Below are positions 16,439 to 23,230 of a stretch of 23,230 nucleotides of DNA, in pieces. A program made the translations under genes and the position numbers. Each line of letters starts with the position of its first letter. Positions within the stretch are counted from its first letter, which is position 1. This DNA is from Candidatus Rifleibacteriota bacterium (lineage in GTDB: Bacteria; Riflebacteria; Ozemobacteria; Ozemobacterales; Ozemobacteraceae), in NCBI GenBank assembly GCA_029565415.1, contig JAKQOH010000049.1, positions 1 through 23,230 on the forward strand, read 5' to 3'. Below the pieces are notes generated by a model. It searched no databases, was not told where the DNA came from, and saw only the letters and a list, made by a program, of their open reading frames with translations.

Positions 16439-17665
16439 TCAGGAGCCGAACAGCCCCTTGAGCTTGCCCAGCAAACCGCCGGACCCCTGGTCTTTGAAGG
16501 TCTTGCCGGTGATGCTTTCCATCACTTTCACCAGATCCGTGCGGTATGTCGAGCTTTCATCCGTCTCGAACACCGTCTTGCGGTTGTCGATCAGCCGGCT
16601 GACGGCACCGCCGTCGTCATGGATCGCGAAATCGACCTTGTGTTTGAGAACGTTCCCCACCTCGGTCACGGAAATGGCTCCCGGGCAGGACTCGCGGTTG
16701 ACGACGAGCTTGATCTTCTCCGTCGGATACTTCAGGTTCTCCATGACCTTCAGACAGATGTGCATGTTCTTGATGTGGTTCGCGTTTGGAAGCATAACCA
16801 TGAATATATAATCAGAGATGTCCATGGCGTTGATCGTCAGGTCCTGGAAGAAGGAGTGGAGATCGAGGATGATCCAGTCGAACTGCTTGCGGAACTTGTC
16901 GAGGATGCCGCGCAGATGGTTCGAGTTGATCGTTTCCGACTGTTCGGGCTTGACCGGGGCCGCGAGGACCGAGAAGCCCGTCGGGTGCTGGACCAGGTAG
17001 TCCTTCAGCACCTCGACGTTGTCGGTCGGGTGCTCGACGAGATCGGCGATGGTCCGCTTCTGGTTCAGCCCGAGCATGAAGGCCATGTCGCCGAACTGGA
17101 GCTCGAGATCGATGACGAGGACCTTTTCCCCGCCCGCCTTCGAGAGGCCGGCAGCGAGATTGGCCGCAAGGACGCTCTTGCCGGCGCCGCTCTTGGGGCT
17201 GAACAGCGAGACGACCTTCGCCAGCTTCTCCTCGGCCGGCTTGTCCGGGCCGGTGCTGCGAAGCCGCTTCGAAAGCGCCGTCATGATGCGCAGCGCGATG
17301 AACGAGTTGAGGCGCAGCAGCATGTCGAAGTCGGTCTTCGAGATGACGAGCAGCTCGGAATCCTTGCTGGTGCGCAGGGTGGCCGAGCGGGGAGCGCCCT
17401 CGATCAGGGCCATTTCCCCGAAAAAGTTGTTCTTGTCGCCGGCTTCGATCGTGTTGACGACCTTCTCTTCGCCGTTTTCCTTCTTGATGATCTCGACCCC
17501 GCCCGATTTGAGCAGGTAGAACGCATCACCGATGTCGCCTTCCTTGAACAGCACGGACCCCTTGGGGGCGGGCCGTTCCTTGACGACCTGGGCAATCTTG
17601 TTCAGGTCGGATTCTTCCAGTCCCTCGAAAAGAGCAATCGATTTCAGCAGACTGATATGGCTCAC
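16439..17665 (-). CDS. Cyclic-nucleotide-binding domain fused to TadZ/CpaE/MinD-type ATPase
   Basis: A 408-residue soluble protein. Residues about 5-130 are a cNMP-binding domain, starting LLKSIALFEGLEESDL, with an intact phosphate-binding cassette FGEMALIEGAPRSAT (82-96; E84 and R93 contact the nucleotide in relatives). Residues about 150-385 are a deviant-Walker ATPase: SPKSGAGKS (156-164) with the signature lysine K158, switch region IDLELQFGDMAFMLGL (185-200; as in CpaE/TadZ) and Walker B-like WIILDLHS (264-271). The tail GGLLGKLKGLFGS (396-408) is an amphipathic basic helix like MinD's membrane-targeting end. CpaE/TadZ proteins usually have a receiver-like N-domain; here it is a cNMP domain. 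The start is GTG at 17665 with AGAGG only about 2 bases away, so the true start is less certain. No pilus or division genes are nearby. Confidence 0.85.
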   Translation of the reverse strand: MSHISLLKSIALFEGLEESDLNKIAQVVKERPAPKGSVLFKEGDIGDAFYLLKSGGVEIIKKENGEEKVVNTIEAGDKNNFFGEMALIEGAPRSATLRTSKDSELLVISKTDFDMLLRLNSFIALRIMTALSKRLRSTGPDKPAEEKLAKVVSLFSPKSGAGKSVLAANLAAGLSKAGGEKVLVIDLELQFGDMAFMLGLNQKRTIADLVEHPTDNVEVLKDYLVQHPTGFSVLAAPVKPEQSETINSNHLRGILDKFRKQFDWIILDLHSFFQDLTINAMDISDYIFMVMLPNANHIKNMHICLKVMENLKYPTEKIKLVVNRESCPGAISVTEVGNVLKHKVDFAIHDDGGAVSRLIDNRKTVFETDESSTYRTDLVKVMESITGKTFKDQGSGGLLGKLKGLFGS

Positions 17666-17714
17666 TTCCTCTCGTAGAGATTCCCGCCGGGCCGCTCTGC
17701 TCCGGCGAAAAAAG

Positions 17715-18149
17715 TTACTTCACGCTTTTGGTGGGGTCCGAGGCCGGCTTCGCTTCCGGGGTGGCGACCGGGGTGTCCTTCGCCGCCGTGCCCACGCCGC
17801 CGTTATCGCCGAATCCCATCAGTTTGTCGTAGATCTTTTCCACGGTTTCGACGTTGAGAAGCTTTTCCCACACGGTATCCTTGCCCTTGAGCGAGATCAA
17901 CTTCACTTCCGTCGGGTTCACCGCGATGAACGCCATCGGCTCGATCGTGGCGCCGCCGCCCGATCCGCCGCCGAAGCCGCCGGTTTCCTTTTTCGCATCC
18001 CCGCCGCCCACGCCGAATCCGAAGGAGACCTTGGTCACGGGAATGACCGTCCAGTTCTGCACGGTGATCGGCTCGCCGACGACCGTCTTCGAGTTGACGG
18101 CGACCTGAAGCTCGGACAGAACCGTCTTGACCAGCGTATCGATGCCCAT
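17715..18149 (-). CDS. GerW/YtfJ family protein
   Basis: A 144-residue protein of the GerW (YtfJ) family. GerW of Bacillus is a spore protein needed for germination, but homologues also occur in non-sporulating bacteria. Family features are a short helix (LVKTVLSELQVAVNSKTVVGEPI, 6-28), VIPVTKVSFGFGVGGG (35-50), a glycine-rich loop (56-67), and GGATIEPMAFIAVNPTEVKLISL (65-87). The C-terminal tail (120-144) is low complexity. GGAGG lies 6 bases upstream of the ATG. It sits between a DUF2953 gene and the cNMP-ATPase gene; Bacillus has the same DUF2953-ytfJ (ytfI-ytfJ) pairing. No other spore gene is seen. Confidence 0.88.
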   Translation of the reverse strand: MGIDTLVKTVLSELQVAVNSKTVVGEPITVQNWTVIPVTKVSFGFGVGGGDAKKETGGFGGGSGGGATIEPMAFIAVNPTEVKLISLKGKDTVWEKLLNVETVEKIYDKLMGFGDNGGVGTAAKDTPVATPEAKPASDPTKSVK

Positions 18150-18177
18150 GGATCTACCTCCGTGGATGAGTGGTCCT

Positions 18178-18186
18178 ATCTTAGCA
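18178..18186 (-). promoter_or_regulatory. gerW promoter, extended -10
   Basis: On the minus strand TGC TAAGAT precedes gerW, giving RNA from about 18171 and a 22-base leader with GGAGG. This would let gerW and the fusion ATPase be made apart from the upstream lipid genes. Confidence 0.4.
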
Positions 18187-18235
18187 GAGAAGCTCTCTCA
18201 GGGGAAGTCTTTCCGTTTTCTTGCCCGGGAAGGGC

Positions 18236-19522
18236 TCACGTGGCCGTTGAGGCCGCTCCGGCCATCGATTTCCTCCAGCGCCAGAGATCCCGGAGGGCCA
18301 GCCAGAACTCCCGTGTGGCGGCGAGGACGATGCAGGCGAGCAGAATGCGCCAGGGGTGGATGCGCAGTCCCCCCTCGGCACGGACATGCACCGTCGTCCC
18401 GGTGAACACGGGAACGGGTTCGAATCGCACCGAAAAAGGTGTCAGAAGCCCGGCGACGGGGGCCGCAAGCCCCTGCGTCATCCCTGTCAGATGCGCCTGG
18501 GGCAACCCATACCGGATGCGCAGGAGGGACGGCATCAGATGCAGGCTCTGCCAGAGATCCGAGGCGAGTCGCCGTGCCATCGGGGAAGCGCGTCGCCAGG
18601 CCCTCCGGGCGAGATTCGCGTATTTCCGGAACATCCGCCAGCCGTCGGATACCTTGCTGCGAAGCCGCTTCAGATCCCGGCGGACCCGCTCCGTAAATGA
18701 CGGTTTTGCTCCGGAGCCTGTTTTCTGGGGGCCTTCCGGCCGCGGCGGAGCCGGGAGCGGCTCGATCGCTTCGGGGGATTCGGGAGCCGGAGCGGCGGGA
18801 TGGGACTGGAGAGGCGGCTCGGGAAGCGGTTCCTGGATGGGAACCGGCGTCGGCTTCTCGGGCCTGACCACATCGGCTGAACGGGGGGCTTCCCTGACCT
18901 GAGGCGCATTGCCAGATTCCGGCGCGGCGGGTTGCCGGGAAGGAGGAGCCTCCGGTTCTTCGGAGCCGGAATGGGAAGGGGAGGGTTCAGCCGGAAGCTC
19001 ACTCGCGGGCGTGGGCGGGACCACCGCTTCCGGTCGTTCGGAGGCCGATGCGCCCTCGGGTTCGGCTGGGGTCCTGGTCGGCGGCTCCGGCACCGGTGCC
19101 GCGGGGGGAGCCTGGGGCGGGGTGGGGGGCCGGCGGATGCGTTCCCGGCCGTTGGCGGCAAGCTGCCACGACCAGCGCCAGAAGCCGAGACGCAGCTCCT
19201 GGGCGTGGATGCCGCCGCTCGCTTCGAGCCGGATCAGGCCGAACAGATGCCGGAATGCCAGCCGGCCCCGCTGGCCTGCCGGGGTGCCCCGGAGGCGGAG
19301 ATCGAACACCAGAGGATGAAGCAGCAGAAAGAGTGCGCAGACGAGCGATCCGGCAAGGCCGATCTTGAAGCCCCACCAGGCATAGCCCAGGATCGCCGTG
19401 AATCCCGCGAATGCCTGGGAAGGAAATAATGAAATATATATAATAAGAAACAGAATGAGCCCCGGCGCGAGGATCCCGGGGAACCGCAGATACCAGCGAC
19501 TGGTCGAGGTGGTTTCGCTCAT
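18236..19522 (-). CDS. DUF2953 membrane protein with a long proline-rich insert
   Basis: A 428-residue protein. It has two N-terminal membrane segments (about 15-35 and 52-74). The DUF2953 pattern is split: RHLFGLIRLEASGGI (91-105) is the first part, and YGLPQAHLTGMTQGLAAPVAGLL with FEPVPVFTGTTVHVRAEGGLRI (338-388) is the second. Between them is a proline-, glutamate- and alanine-rich stretch (about 131-266) and a basic helical segment (278-320). A hydrophobic stretch near 390-405 may be a third membrane segment. Bacillus YtfI, encoded beside GerW, is the known family member, and function is unknown there too. The insert is much longer than in YtfI. The ATG overlaps the lipid-kinase stop by 4 bases. 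An AT-rich codon patch lies in the first membrane segment. Confidence 0.75.
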   Translation of the reverse strand: MSETTSTSRWYLRFPGILAPGLILFLIIYISLFPSQAFAGFTAILGYAWWGFKIGLAGSLVCALFLLLHPLVFDLRLRGTPAGQRGRLAFRHLFGLIRLEASGGIHAQELRLGFWRWSWQLAANGRERIRRPPTPPQAPPAAPVPEPPTRTPAEPEGASASERPEAVVPPTPASELPAEPSPSHSGSEEPEAPPSRQPAAPESGNAPQVREAPRSADVVRPEKPTPVPIQEPLPEPPLQSHPAAPAPESPEAIEPLPAPPRPEGPQKTGSGAKPSFTERVRRDLKRLRSKVSDGWRMFRKYANLARRAWRRASPMARRLASDLWQSLHLMPSLLRIRYGLPQAHLTGMTQGLAAPVAGLLTPFSVRFEPVPVFTGTTVHVRAEGGLRIHPWRILLACIVLAATREFWLALRDLWRWRKSMAGAASTAT

Positions 19523-20391
19523 GGGACCACCATCCGGATCCCGGCGGGGCAGGCCTCGACGACGGCCGTGGTCACACGGCCGGCGAGTTCGCCGTCGATC
19601 TGCACACCGACGGGATCGGCACAGCGAATCTCGATGCGGCGTGCTGTTCCCTGCCAGGCCGCGTCAGGGGGCGGACCGCGCCCTGTCTTGGCACCCCAGA
19701 GTCCCTTCAGAAGAGGGCGCAGCGCCAGATCCCGGAATAGGACGACGTCAAGCAGGCCGTCGTCAGGCCTGGCCGCCGGCGCGAAGAACAGGTTGCCGCC
19801 ATACCGGCGGAGGTTCGCGCACAGCACGTAGGCGGCCGTTCCGGCGTCGCGGCCGTCGATGCTCACCGAGAGGCGGGGCGGCCGGTAGAACGGGTATTGG
19901 AGCAGCGTTTCGAGGTGAAAGGCATACTGGCCGAGCAGCCGCTTCGAGAACGACGGAACATGGGCCGCGACATGCGCGTCGAAGCCGAAGCCGGCCGACA
20001 TCAGAAATCGCCGGCCGTTCATCGAGCCCGTATCGAGCCGCTGGACGGGGCCGGTCAGGAGCAGTTTCGCCGCTTCACGCATCTCGAGCGGAATCCCGAG
20101 CTCGCGGGCGACGACGTTCGCCGTTCCGGCGGGAATCAGCCCGACAACCCCCTCGGCAGGGAGGCCATTCGCGGCTTCGCACAGGGTTCCGTCCCCGCCG
20201 CACACCGCGACCAGCGTGTCGGGGTCGGCGCCGTGCCGGCGGGCAAGCTCCTCGGCGTGACCTGGCCGTTCGGTCCAAGCGAGGGTGGTGGGAAGATGCC
20301 GGTTCAGCAGCCCGACCGCCGCTTCGAGGAGGGCCTGGTTCCGGCCCCGGGCGCGAGGGTTGGCGATGAGAGTGATCCGGCGCAGGCTCAT
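19519..20391 (-). CDS. Diacylglycerol/lipid kinase family protein (YegS/BmrU/DgkB type)
   Basis: A 290-residue lipid kinase that transfers phosphate from ATP to diacylglycerol or a related lipid, probably at the inner membrane surface, recycling lipid to phosphatidate. Diagnostic motifs are LIANPRARG (8-16), VCGGDGTLCEAANGL (63-77), LIPAGTANVVARELGIP (85-101), SAGFGFDAHV (132-141) and VQIDGE (263-268), all in order and intact. The ATG at 20389-20391 overlaps the upstream hydrolase stop (ATGA), and its own stop overlaps the DUF2953 start. A longer in-frame extension to 20973 runs through the hydrolase gene and is not real. The actual lipid substrate is unknown. Confidence 0.92.
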   Translation of the reverse strand: MSLRRITLIANPRARGRNQALLEAAVGLLNRHLPTTLAWTERPGHAEELARRHGADPDTLVAVCGGDGTLCEAANGLPAEGVVGLIPAGTANVVARELGIPLEMREAAKLLLTGPVQRLDTGSMNGRRFLMSAGFGFDAHVAAHVPSFSKRLLGQYAFHLETLLQYPFYRPPRLSVSIDGRDAGTAAYVLCANLRRYGGNLFFAPAARPDDGLLDVVLFRDLALRPLLKGLWGAKTGRGPPPDAAWQGTARRIEIRCADPVGVQIDGELAGRVTTAVVEACPAGIRMVVP

Positions 20392-21227
20392 GCGTGGTCG
20401 ACCGCCTGGGGTTCGTCGATGTCGCCCACGATCCGGCAGAGGCGGGCCACGGGATCGTGGTTGAAGATGACGAGCGTTTTCGTGTTCAGCGTCTGGTCGA
20501 GAAACTTCTGACGCGCTCGGAGCGAGTCGAGCGGGAAGAGATCGAATGCCGACTGCCATGTCGCGTTGAGATGACACGAGGTCGGGCACAGGTCGGCAGG
20601 CCAGGCGAGCCGGCTTCCGCCGCCGTTCACGAGAACCATCTGGTGATGAGCCGTGTGGCCTCCGGTGACCTTGAGCTGGATCCCCGGCAGCGGTTCGATG
20701 TCGCCGCTGATCAGCACCAGCCGGCCGCTTTCGTGCAGCGGTAGAATGCCATGGAGAAGATAGGAGGAGCGGGTCCGCTCGTTCGGCCTGACCGCGTCGT
20801 TCCATTCGCCGGCCTGGACGAAAACGCGGGCGTTCGGGAAGACGGGAACGCACTCTTTTCCGTCTTCCGTGAAGCGCGTGGCCCCGCCGACATGGTCGTA
20901 ATGCAGGTGGGTGATCACGAGGTGGGTGATGTCGGAAACGCCCAGCCCGTGCGGCCCCAGGCGCTCTTCCCAACTCGCGAGCGTCTCGATGCCGTGATAC
21001 GCGCGCTGCCGGGGTGTGAGCTTGTCGCCCAGCCCCGCATCGACGAGCAGGACGAAGCCGGCTCCGCGTACGAGGAGCTGGTTGAGCCCGAGCGTGACCC
21101 GGTTCGAGGCGTCCGGAGGCATCCGGGTTTCCCAGACCGGGCGGGGGATCATGCCGAAGACGGCCCCGCCGTCGAGTTTGAGGGCGCCTTCCGACAGGAT
21201 CGAGATCTCGAGGTCACCGAGTTTCAT
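20388..21227 (-). CDS. Metallo-beta-lactamase-fold hydrolase
   Basis: A 279-residue zinc hydrolase. The metal motif THLHYDH (106-112) supplies H107, H109, D111 and H112. H191 in GGHTAHHQ, D212 in PADLCP and H257 in FNHDP complete the usual set. VLLVDAGLGDKL (59-70) is the standard strand before the site. Resemblance is to the lactonase-like or general MBL hydrolase group, and the substrate is not determined. GGGGGTGG precedes the ATG, and the gene begins 12 bases after the DUF3084 stop and overlaps the lipid-kinase start. A lipid- or envelope-related role is suggested only by its neighbours. Confidence 0.88.
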   Translation of the reverse strand: MKLGDLEISILSEGALKLDGGAVFGMIPRPVWETRMPPDASNRVTLGLNQLLVRGAGFVLLVDAGLGDKLTPRQRAYHGIETLASWEERLGPHGLGVSDITHLVITHLHYDHVGGATRFTEDGKECVPVFPNARVFVQAGEWNDAVRPNERTRSSYLLHGILPLHESGRLVLISGDIEPLPGIQLKVTGGHTAHHQMVLVNGGGSRLAWPADLCPTSCHLNATWQSAFDLFPLDSLRARQKFLDQTLNTKTLVIFNHDPVARLCRIVGDIDEPQAVDHA

Positions 21228-21239
21228 GAGCCACCCCCG

Positions 21240-22187
21240 TCAATCGTTACCGGACTCCTCCGCGATACGGAAGGAGACGTTCAGAGGCCCGATGGCGTAC
21301 GTGTCTTCCTTGACGACGGCGGCCAGCGTGAGCCGTCTGCCGAGGCTGCGGATCTGGTTCACCATGTCGAAGAACGAGAGCATCGATTCGGACGAGAGAT
21401 TCCCGAACCGCCCCGTGAGCGGGTTCGCGATCATGCCGGCCCGCACGACCTCGTGGTTGATCTCGTCCATGAAGTCCTGGATCGTCCGGGCGATTTCGGG
21501 GCGGTCACGGGTGCCGTCGACTTCGAGCGAGGCGATCTCCTGTCCGGCATGGAAGATGAGGGTGTTGGGCCGGACGATGAATTTCACCTTGCCGAGCGCC
21601 TCGCCGAGGGCGATGTTTTCGTCCGCCACGGCCCCCACCACGATGTCGGCCGGGGAGGTCGCGATCAGACCGGCCATCCGGTCGATCTGGGCGCTGTTCT
21701 CGGCGAAGAAGCCCGCTTCATCCTTCACGAGAAGGCCGCGCGAGCGGGCGCGCTGGGACAGCTCGCGGATGAACTGGTCGAGATCGTTCCGGACATCCGA
21801 GGCTACGCGGCCGCCCGGAACGACCTGGGCGAAGATCGGCTCGTTCTTGCGGAACACGACGATCTCCTGCTCTTTGGAACGGACGCGGTTCTGCAGGTCC
21901 TGGACCTCCTCGGAGAGCCGCTTGCGTTCGGCCGTCAGGCTCTCGACATCGTGGGTGAGCTGCTGGACCGAGAAGAGGGCGATCTTCACGTTGTCCGACA
22001 GGATGGCGGCCACGGTGAGGGTCAGGAGCGTGATCGACATCCCCGTGCCGACGGCCACGACGAGGGCCGTGACGCGCGGGCGAAGCCCGAAGACGCTCAG
22101 GCGGCGTTTCCCGACGAGGGTGCCGAGATAGTCGCCGATATAGGCGATGACGCCGCTGACCAGGAGGAGGACGAGGATGGGCGTCAT
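21240..22187 (-). CDS. DUF3084 membrane protein with coiled coil
   Basis: A 315-residue protein of the DUF3084 family. Two membrane segments (about 2-20 and 40-63) flank the family signature IGDYLGTLVGKRRLSVFGLRPRVTA (17-41). A coiled coil covers about 72-112 (DVESLTAERKRLSEEVQDLQ and on). The C-terminal half (about 115-315) has two repeats of a mixed strand-helix unit and is probably cytoplasmic or periplasmic; the orientation is unknown. Function is unknown in the family. The ATG overlaps the lptB stop (ATGA), so it is made with LptB, which suggests an envelope role. No catalytic motif is seen. Confidence 0.85.
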   Translation of the reverse strand: MTPILVLLLVSGVIAYIGDYLGTLVGKRRLSVFGLRPRVTALVVAVGTGMSITLLTLTVAAILSDNVKIALFSVQQLTHDVESLTAERKRLSEEVQDLQNRVRSKEQEIVVFRKNEPIFAQVVPGGRVASDVRNDLDQFIRELSQRARSRGLLVKDEAGFFAENSAQIDRMAGLIATSPADIVVGAVADENIALGEALGKVKFIVRPNTLIFHAGQEIASLEVDGTRDRPEIARTIQDFMDEINHEVVRAGMIANPLTGRFGNLSSESMLSFFDMVNQIRSLGRRLTLAAVVKEDTYAIGPLNVSFRIAEESGND

Positions 22188-23041
22188 GACGGGGGAGCGC
22201 CCTTCTCGATCTGGTCCAGGCGGAACCGGTCTCCCAGGTAGAATTTCCGGGCCGTCTCGTCGTTGGCGACGTAGGCGGCGGTGCCCGAGACGAGGATGCG
22301 GCCGAGGTTCATGATGTAGGCCCGGTCGACGATGGCGAGGGTCTCGCGGACGTTGTGGTCGGTGATCAGCAGGCCGAGACCTTTGCGCTGGAGCTGAAGC
22401 ACGATCGACTGGATGTCCTGGACGGCGATCGGATCGACGCCGGCGAACGGTTCGTCGAGCAGGATGAAGTTCGGTTCGGCGGCCAGGGCCCGCGCGATCT
22501 CGACGCGCCGCCGCTCGCCGCCGGAAAGGGCGTATCCCATACTGTCGACGATTTTATGGATGTGCAGCTCGTCGATCAGGTAGTCGAACCGCCGCTGCCG
22601 CTCGGTCTGCGGGATGTCGATGTTCTCGAGGATGAGCCAGATGTTTTCGCGCACGGTGAGCTTGCGGAAAACGGAGGCCTCCTGCGGGAGATACCCGATG
22701 CCCCGTCGCGCGCGGCGATACATCGGCATCTGTGAAATATCGCGATTGTTATAGGAAATGACGCCCTTGTCCGGCTTGACCAGGCCGGTGACCATGTAGA
22801 ACGAGGTCGTCTTGCCGGCCCCGTTGGGGCCGAGCAGGCCGACGACCTCGCCCTTGCGGATGTAGAATGAGACGTCGTCGACGACTTTCCGGCCGCCGTA
22901 GGATTTGCAGATGCCCGTGGCCCGGATCTCGTCGCGGCCTTCGGTTCCGGGAAGGGACGCGATGGGATCGGGCGTGGGCGCCGTCGCAGCCGGTGCGTCG
23001 ACCGTGACGGGAGGGAGATCGGGGGGCTGGTTCGTCGTCAT
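22184..23041 (-). CDS. lptB: LPS export ABC transporter ATP-binding protein
   Basis: A 285-residue cytoplasmic ATPase that drives lipopolysaccharide extraction from the inner membrane with LptFG. Motifs: Walker A GPNGAGKT (71-78), Q-loop YLPQEASVF (117-125), signature LSGGERRRVEIARAL (172-186), Walker B ILLDEPFAGVDPIA (193-206) and switch histidine ITDHNVRET (226-234). The LptB-specific stretch SVFRKLTVRENI is present. Residues 1-40 are a proline- and alanine-rich extension not found in E. coli LptB (241 residues). I chose the ATG at 23039-23041 because GGAG lies 8 bases upstream; an in-frame start at 23191 would overlap the preceding gene heavily. It starts 5 bases after the preceding gene's stop. 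Confidence 0.95.
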   Translation of the reverse strand: MTTNQPPDLPPVTVDAPAATAPTPDPIASLPGTEGRDEIRATGICKSYGGRKVVDDVSFYIRKGEVVGLLGPNGAGKTTSFYMVTGLVKPDKGVISYNNRDISQMPMYRRARRGIGYLPQEASVFRKLTVRENIWLILENIDIPQTERQRRFDYLIDELHIHKIVDSMGYALSGGERRRVEIARALAAEPNFILLDEPFAGVDPIAVQDIQSIVLQLQRKGLGLLITDHNVRETLAIVDRAYIMNLGRILVSGTAAYVANDETARKFYLGDRFRLDQIEKGAPPS

Positions 23042-23045
23042 GGGA

Positions 23046-23230
23046 TCACTCCGATCCGGCTTCGACCGCGTCGTTGCCGTCACCGACGGGGGTGTAATCG
23101 CCCGGCGGCAGGTTGGCGGGCGGAGTGAGCTGAACGGCTTCGCCATCGTCCCCGGCGGCCGGTTCGGTGTCGACGACGGCGGCGGTTTCACCGCCCGTTC
23201 CGGCCTCTTCGGCGGGTTCGGCGGTGGCGG
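23046..23230 (-). CDS. C-terminal end of an unidentified protein, possibly an LptA/LptC homologue
   Basis: The last 60 codons of a gene entering from the right edge. The encoded tail is acidic and rich in alanine, proline and glycine (for example TAEPAEEAGTGGETAA, then LPPGDYTPVGDGNDAVEAGSE) and looks unstructured. No domain is visible. The stop is at 23046-23048, 4 bases before the lptB start. Because LptA (OstA-like) or LptC genes usually precede lptB, that is the best guess, but this is context only. Confidence 0.55.
   Translation of the reverse strand, partial: ATAEPAEEAGTGGETAAVVDTEPAAGDDGEAVQLTPPANLPPGDYTPVGDGNDAVEAGSE

Noticed and set aside
17715..18149. GerW taken as evidence that the organism makes spores
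   Set aside because: GerW homologues occur in non-sporulating bacteria and no other spore gene is in the window.
22184..23191. Longer LptB start at 23191
   Set aside because: It would add 50 residues reading the preceding gene out of frame; the ATG at 23041 has a GGAG ribosome site.

Overview
The window is GC-rich, densely coded bacterial DNA with 17 complete protein genes and two cut by the edges. I saw no rRNA, tRNA, CRISPR array, insertion sequence, phage gene or origin. No gene-free stretch exceeds 300 bases; the longest gaps are the divergent promoter regions at 2649-2787 and 11134-11274. LptB, a probable neighbouring Lpt-protein tail, and periplasmic-type signal peptides indicate a diderm. 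Indolepyruvate:ferredoxin oxidoreductase (IorAB) suggests anaerobic amino-acid metabolism. GerW (YtfJ) and a DUF2953 protein occur beside the LPS export gene. This mix would suit a deep-branching candidate phylum such as Riflebacteria, but that placement is inference; I see no marker that fixes it.

Left part (1-8.1 kb): a minus-strand set iorA-iorB-metal-binding lipoprotein/periplasmic protein runs off the left edge. It is divergent from a nucleotide-sugar epimerase (UDP-glucuronate 4-epimerase type) that ends at a strong shared terminator. Converging on that terminator is an 812-residue membrane PAS/GAF protein with no output domain, preceded by an unrecognised exported 550-residue protein.

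Middle (8.1-16.4 kb): a dolichol/phytol-kinase-like membrane protein converges on an exported 5'-nucleotidase. Then comes a tight plus-strand operon: soluble GAF-GAF-PAS histidine kinase, coaE, an SseB-like protein, a PP2C-type phosphatase with a degenerate receiver domain, and moaB. The first four genes overlap by 4 or 8 bases.

Right part (16.4-23.2 kb): a minus-strand, translationally coupled operon begins beyond the right edge: Lpt-protein tail, lptB, DUF3084 protein, metallo-beta-lactamase-fold hydrolase, diacylglycerol-kinase-family lipid kinase, proline-rich DUF2953 protein. After a short gap with its own promoter come gerW and a striking fusion of a cyclic-nucleotide-binding domain to a TadZ/CpaE/MinD-type ATPase with a MinD-like C-terminal amphipathic tail. 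A 20-bp-stem terminator closes the unit. The theme is envelope and lipid maintenance plus a cNMP-gated positioning ATPase.

The most interesting items are that fusion and its neighbours, the output-less membrane sensor, apparently leaderless divergent promoters near 8.08 kb, a recurring TGCTA extended -10 element, and paired AT-rich tracts about one helical turn apart inside GC-rich genes.
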